Assembly (NCBI GenBank): GCA_031082105.1
Contig: JAVHLO010000107.1
Location: 1-9,458 of the forward strand
Length of the DNA: 9,458 nt
Direction of reading: 5' to 3'
DNA from: Planctomycetota bacterium
Lineage (GTDB): Bacteria > Planctomycetota > MHYJ01 > JACQXL01 > JAVHLO01
Shown here: in pieces, positions 5,844 through 9,458 of the stretch
Numbering within the stretch: position 1 is the first letter of the stretch
Layout: each line of letters opens with the position of its first letter
Program-made: the position numbers and the translations under genes
The notes under the pieces: generated by a model
What the model was told of the DNA's origin: nothing
What the model saw: only the letters and a program-made list of their open reading frames with translations
Databases searched by the model: none

Positions 5844-5862
5844 CTCTGTGTCTCTGTGGTGA
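5844..5862. repeat. CACAGAG repeat, inverted copy
   Basis: This is a perfect 19-base inverted copy of 1098-1116, located in the 158-bp gap between mutS and the acyltransferase. The same gap holds a small GGCCC/GGGCC hairpin near 5799-5811 and a CCCAGGGAGAGGGAG stretch near 5873-5887 that may be a remnant of the repeat found inside mutS. Confidence 0.75.
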
Positions 5863-5909
5863 TTTCCGTTCGCCCAGGGAGAGGGAGACAAGCGGCACGC
5901 GCAGTGGCC

Positions 5910-8657
5910 TCATTTCTTGTCGGCAAGCCGTTTCAGCTCCGCGAGCCGGGCGAGCGCGTCGAGCGGCGTGAGCTTGTCCGGTTCGAGCTTCCGAAGCATC
6001 TCCCGCACCGGCTCCGGCGGGGGCGGGCGCAGGCTGAAGAGGCTCTTCTGCGCCGCGCCGGAGAGGCCGCGCTTCTTCGGCGGCGAGGCCATCAGCGGCA
6101 TGTCGGCCACATCGAGCTTGTCGCTCTCCAGCCGTGCCAGTATCTCGCGCGCGCTCTCCACCACCTCGTGCGGCACGCCCGCAAGACGCGCAACGTGGAT
6201 CCCGTAGCTCTTGTCCGTGCCGCCCTCGACGATCTTCCTCAGAAAGACCACGCCGTCGCCCCATTCCTTCACCGCAACCTGGTAGTTCTTCACGCCGGGC
6301 AGGACGCGCGCAAGGTCGGTCAGCTCGTGATAGTGGGTTGCAAAGAACGTCCGCGCGCCGACCCGGTCGTGGATGTACTCGGCGACCGCCCACGCAATGC
6401 TCACGCCGTCGAAGGTCGACGTCCCCCGGCCGATCTCGTCGAGCACGATCAGGCTCCGGCCCGTCGCGTTGTTCAGTATGTTGGCCGTCTCGCTCATCTC
6501 GACCATGAACGTGCTGTTGCCGCGCATGATCTCGTCGGAGGCGCCGACCCGCGCGAAGATGCGGTCGACCACGCCGATCGAGGCCGATTTCGCCGGGATG
6601 AACGAGCCTGTCTGCGCCATGAGCGTCAACAGCGCGACCTGCCTGACGTACGTGGACTTCCCGGCCATGTTCGGACCGGTGATGATCAGCACGCGGTCGC
6701 CCTCGGCGTCGACGCGCGTGTCGTTGGGCACGAACCGCTCGGAGAGGACGCGTTCGAGGACGGGGTGGCGTCCGTCCGCGATCTCGATCAGCCGGGAATC
6801 GTTCAATGTCGGCCTGCAATACCCGTAGTCCGAGGCGGCCGAGGCGAGCGAGCCGAGCGCATCCAGCGTGGCGACAGCGCCGGCCACGCGCTGCAGCGCG
6901 GGGATGTGGGCCGCGAGGTCCGCGCGGAGCTTGACGAACAGGTCGTATTCTTTTTTTCGCGCGCGCTCGTCCGCGGTGAGCACCTGCGTCTCGTAGTCCT
7001 TGAGCTGCGGCGTGACGTAGCGTTCGGCGTTCTTGAGAGTCTGCTTGCGGATGTAGTCCGTCGGGATCCTTTCCTTGTGGGCGTTCGTGATCTCGATGTA
7101 GTAGCCGAAGACCTGGTTATAGCCGATCTTCAGGGAAGAGATGCCCGTGCGGCGGACTTCGTCGGCCTGGAAATTGGCGAGCCATTTCTTCCCGTCGCGG
7201 CCGATGGAACGGAGCTCATCGAGTTCGCTGTCGAACCCGTCGCGGAAGATGCCGCCCTCCTTCAATGGGATGGGCGGGTCGTCGACGATCGTCTTGAGGA
7301 TGAGGTCCTGTACCTGCTGAAGCTCGCCGTGGGCGGTAAGAAGCAGGTGTGAATCGAGGAGTATTCCTCGAGGGTCCTTGGCCTGGGGCGGACGCAAGCC
7401 CCTCACCCCCGCCCTCTCCCAGGGGGAGAGGGGGTCTGCCGTTGGGAGAGGGGAGTCAGTTCCCTCTCCCTCTGGGAGAGGGTCAGGGTGAGGGACATTC
7501 AACCTTCCAAGAATCCCCCCCAGCGGCGCGATACGCGCGAGCGATTGGCCGATCCCGAGAATATCGCGCGGGTTTGCGCGGCCGGAGCCGACCTTGGCGG
7601 CAAGGCGCTCGAGGTCGTTCACGCCCTTCAACGTCTTTTGTATCGCGCCCCGTGCCGGTCCATTTTCCACGAAGGCCGCGACGCCGTCCTGCCGGTACAA
7701 GATATCCGCGGCCCTGGTGAGCGGGCAGGTGATCCAATCCTTGAGGAGCCGCGAACCCATCGGGGTCGCGCACCGGTCCAACACCCACAGGAGCGTCCCC
7801 TCGCGCTGGCCTGCGCGGAGCGTCTCGGATATCTCCAGGGCCGCGGCGGACGTACGGTCTATGACGAGCAGGTTTGCGCGGCGGAACCGGGAGATTCCCG
7901 TGATGTGAGAAAGCTCGGTCTTCTGCGTCTCTTTCAGGTACTCGAGGATCGCGCCCGCGGCGCAGAGCGCCAGTCCGGCGTCCTCGCAGCCGAACCCCGC
8001 CAGGTTTGCCGTGCCGAAGTGGGAGTTGAGCGTCTTTGTTGCGTTGTTTCGTTCAAAGGTCCAATCGGGCGTCGAGGTGACCGAGTTGGCGCCCTCGAGC
8101 CGGGCTGATTGCAGGAAGAGCTTCGTGGATTCCGCCTGCGATTCCGGAATGACGTACTCGACGGCCCCGACGCGGGCCAGCTCGTCGGACAGGTCCGGCC
8201 TCGAGACGTCTTCGATCTCGAACTTGCCGGTCGAGAGGTCGAGCCACGCGAGGCCTGCGTTTTGGCCGTCGACGATCAGCGCGAGCAGAAAATTATTCGA
8301 CCGCTCGTCGAGCAGGTCGAGCTCGGTCAGTGTGCCTGGGGTGATGACACGCACGACGCCGCGGTCGACGAGCCCGTCCGCGACCTCGGGGTCTTCGAGC
8401 TGTTCACAGATCGCGATGCGTCTGCCGGCCTTGAGAAGACGCGCTATGTAAGTCTTGACGCTGTGATGAGGGACTCCCGCCATGGGAACCGCCTTATCGC
8501 CCTTGAACCGCGAGGTGAGCGTGAGGCCGAGCAGGCGCGACGCCTCCTTCGCGTCCTCGTAGAACATCTCGTAGAAGTCGCCGAGCCGGAAGAAAAGGAG
8601 CTCGTTCGGGTGCTCCTTCTTTATCCGTTCGTATTGTTCCATCAGGGGAGTAGGCAT
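5910..8657 (-). CDS. mutS: DNA mismatch repair ATPase MutS
   Basis: MutS binds mismatches as a clamp dimer and recruits MutL. The 915 aa show the standard order: mismatch-binding domain with G26-D-F28-Y-E30 (Phe-x-Glu mismatch reader), connector, lever/clamp, then ATPase with Walker A G661-P-N-M-A-G-K-S-T669, Walker B ending D740-E741 and the GRGTSTFDG loop. The TFFATHYHEL motif follows, then a C-terminal tail with a beta-clamp-like QKSLF and the LTPLDALARLAELK dimerisation segment. The length exceeds the usual 850-880 aa partly because about 33 residues (388-420) are encoded by a palindromic dispersed repeat inserted in frame in the lever region. The catalytic motifs are intact, so the protein is probably functional. 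The ATG at 8657 lacks a Shine-Dalgarno and abuts another repeat. Met6 is an alternative, but the TPLMEQY context matches MutS N-termini. Confidence 0.97.
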   Translation of the reverse strand: MPTPLMEQYERIKKEHPNELLFFRLGDFYEMFYEDAKEASRLLGLTLTSRFKGDKAVPMAGVPHHSVKTYIARLLKAGRRIAICEQLEDPEVADGLVDRGVVRVITPGTLTELDLLDERSNNFLLALIVDGQNAGLAWLDLSTGKFEIEDVSRPDLSDELARVGAVEYVIPESQAESTKLFLQSARLEGANSVTSTPDWTFERNNATKTLNSHFGTANLAGFGCEDAGLALCAAGAILEYLKETQKTELSHITGISRFRRANLLVIDRTSAAALEISETLRAGQREGTLLWVLDRCATPMGSRLLKDWITCPLTRAADILYRQDGVAAFVENGPARGAIQKTLKGVNDLERLAAKVGSGRANPRDILGIGQSLARIAPLGGILGRLNVPHPDPLPEGEGTDSPLPTADPLSPWERAGVRGLRPPQAKDPRGILLDSHLLLTAHGELQQVQDLILKTIVDDPPIPLKEGGIFRDGFDSELDELRSIGRDGKKWLANFQADEVRRTGISSLKIGYNQVFGYYIEITNAHKERIPTDYIRKQTLKNAERYVTPQLKDYETQVLTADERARKKEYDLFVKLRADLAAHIPALQRVAGAVATLDALGSLASAASDYGYCRPTLNDSRLIEIADGRHPVLERVLSERFVPNDTRVDAEGDRVLIITGPNMAGKSTYVRQVALLTLMAQTGSFIPAKSASIGVVDRIFARVGASDEIMRGNSTFMVEMSETANILNNATGRSLIVLDEIGRGTSTFDGVSIAWAVAEYIHDRVGARTFFATHYHELTDLARVLPGVKNYQVAVKEWGDGVVFLRKIVEGGTDKSYGIHVARLAGVPHEVVESAREILARLESDKLDVADMPLMASPPKKRGLSGAAQKSLFSLRPPPPEPVREMLRKLEPDKLTPLDALARLAELKRLADKK
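7400..7494. repeat. 95-bp palindromic dispersed repeat inside mutS
   Basis: The terminal arms CCCTCACCC (7400-7408) and GGGTGAGGG (7486-7494) are perfect inverted copies. Inside are two mini-palindromes, CCCTCTCCC with GGGAGAGGG-like partners at 7412-7434 and 7462-7482. Read on the minus strand in the mutS frame it gives PHPDPLPEGEG and PLSPWERAGVRG. I recognise these as translations of a repeat that occurs widely in intergenic DNA of many bacteria. The reading frame stays open throughout, replacing no essential motif. A small CGAGGA-GTAT-TCCTCG hairpin lies beside it at 7355-7370. Confidence 0.9.
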
Positions 8658-8658
8658 G

Positions 8659-8705
8659 TCAGTGAACAGTTACCGGTATGCAGTGACCAGCGGACAGCAG
8701 ACGGT
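8659..8705. repeat. CAGTGAACAG-type short-period repeat next to the mutS start
   Basis: Degenerate words of the type CAGTGAACAG, CAGTGACCAG and CGGACAGCAG recur with a period near 10-20. Similar degenerate CAGTGA-type repeats occur in gaps of other environmental genomes. It begins at most two bases from the mutS ATG, so no Shine-Dalgarno remains. The rest of 8706-8809 shows no gene or clear promoter. Confidence 0.5.
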
Positions 8706-8809
8706 AGCCCATAAACAACAACCCGTGCGCGGCGGACAGAACACGATAGTCAGCACCCATGAAGGTAGTCGAGGACACACGGAACACCGGGTACTGCAAA
8801 GCGGGATTC

Positions 8810-9346
8810 TCAGGGCATCCTTCGAGAAATACGCCCTCTACGTAAGGACCGTATGACGATCACCCAGATGGCGACCTGCCCTGCAAGATAGAAAAGCAAT
8901 CCGAGGACGAAGAACGGGCCTGCAAGATGCATGCCTATGTACTTGGACTCATCGTTATCGGCAAGAATCGATGCGGCAATCCAGACGCCGGTCAAATAGT
9001 GCGTGAGGACGCAGCAAATGACTGCAGCCCCTACACCACGCTCTCTAATGCAAGCCAGCAGGCACCCCACGGTGAGCCAAACAAGAGGGCACAGAACATA
9101 GATTCCCTCAAAAGGCGCTGTTGCCACCCGGGCAAAAAAGTCCGTCGAATATCATCCTGTGGCAGTCCAGCCAGCGAACAGGCTGCCCACGAGTATACCG
9201 AATCCGTACAACAATCCTCCGGCTGAGAACAACAACAAGCGTAGAGCAATGTTGCCCTCTTTCGTTGCGCGGAGTGTCTTAGCCTTCTCTTCTGGTTCTG
9301 AAAGTCCCAAGATGTACCCCTCCGCAGCGTCTGGAGTACCGAACAC
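8810..9346 (-). pseudogene. Small multi-TM membrane protein gene interrupted by in-frame TGA
   Basis: Two adjacent open stretches share one frame. The first is 9346-9152 (64 codons before TGA at 9154-9152): GTG start with AAGGA (9355-9359) 8 nt upstream, a charged N-terminus and one TM helix (about residues 32-60). The second runs from just after the TGA to the stop at 8810. It has a possible GTG at 9127 without a Shine-Dalgarno and three hydrophobic segments, ending in a basic tail RSLRRGRISRRMP. Only eight codons separate the TGA from that GTG. Joined, they would give a 178-residue four-TM protein, so I read this as one gene with a nonsense mutation. Alternatives are two separate small membrane proteins, a sequencing error, or UGA readthrough. 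No family is recognised. Confidence 0.5.
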
Positions 9347-9360
9347 AAGGCGTGTCCTTG

Positions 9361-9458
9361 TTACCTGAGCAGTATGACCCCTTCGTGGAATTCGCGATCC
9401 GACACGGCCCGCAGTTCCTGGTTCACAGCCGGAAGCGTCGGCAGCCGGAGCTGCCTCC
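9361..9458 (-). CDS. C-terminal end of an unidentified protein (cut by window edge)
   Basis: A frame open from the window edge ends at TAA (9363-9361) and encodes about 32 residues finishing EFHEGVILLR. The Shine-Dalgarno and GTG start of the next gene follow within 15 nt, the close spacing expected of consecutive operon genes. Residue composition looks like ordinary protein. A second frame is also open to the edge and runs into the 9346 gene, so this call is tentative. No family can be named from so short a piece. Confidence 0.45.
   Translation of the reverse strand, partial: RQLRLPTLPAVNQELRAVSDREFHEGVILLR

Noticed and set aside
5752..6819. Upstream extension of the acyltransferase frame
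   Set aside because: It is open only because of GC bias across mutS. The ATG at 5751 has AGGAG 6 nt upstream and starts a full-length acyltransferase.
5856..7352. 498-codon open frame on the plus strand
   Set aside because: It is fully antisense to mutS, of low-complexity Arg/Val/Asp/His-rich composition, with no ribosome binding site. It is a GC-driven shadow.
9152..9154. Reassigned UGA codon
   Set aside because: TGA ends the zinc-ribbon gene, mutS and the rhodanese gene at sensible places, so it is used as a stop in this genome.

Overview
The window is GC-rich bacterial DNA with Shine-Dalgarno-led genes, GTG and TTG among the possible starts, and TGA used as a normal stop. Nothing fixes the taxon. 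A predicted lipoprotein points to a Gram-negative-type envelope. The mix of a CxxC-x17-CxxC zinc-ribbon protein, bacterial S21 and many degenerate dispersed intergenic repeats suits an uncultivated environmental lineage (PVC group, Desulfobacterota or similar). That placement is inference.

Layout. Bases 1-859 hold a palindromic dispersed repeat, a near-consensus sigma70-type promoter, a leader with a hairpin, and a translationally coupled pair: a double zinc-ribbon protein and ribosomal protein bS21 (rpsU). Bases 860-1395 contain no convincing gene. They hold three hairpins followed by three families of short-period repeats. Bases 1396-3489 encode a predicted lipoprotein of 697 aa with an internally duplicated N-terminal domain and a C-terminal TPR solenoid. 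A large hairpin near 3562-3603 lies between this gene and the convergent minus-strand block.

The rest is read from the minus strand. In transcription order it contains: the 3' end of an unidentified gene (9458-9361), a small membrane-protein gene interrupted by an in-frame TGA (9346-8810), mutS (8657-5910), a hexapeptide-repeat acyltransferase (5751-5128), and a membrane protein with an extracytoplasmic rhodanese domain joined to a cysteine-rich multi-TM domain (5022-3679). The genes are co-directional but separated by about 105-160 bp of repeat-bearing DNA, so a single operon is possible but not shown.

The most notable signals are: a 95-bp palindromic dispersed repeat inside mutS that is translated in frame, the unusual rhodanese/Cys-rich membrane fusion, a two-copy domain with an exact 184-residue offset in the TPR lipoprotein, the zinc-ribbon/S21 coupling, and the number of different short-period repeat families packed into the gaps. 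I do not see a phage, CRISPR array, transposase, rRNA or tRNA gene. I found no complete new multi-gene system that the sequence alone would support.
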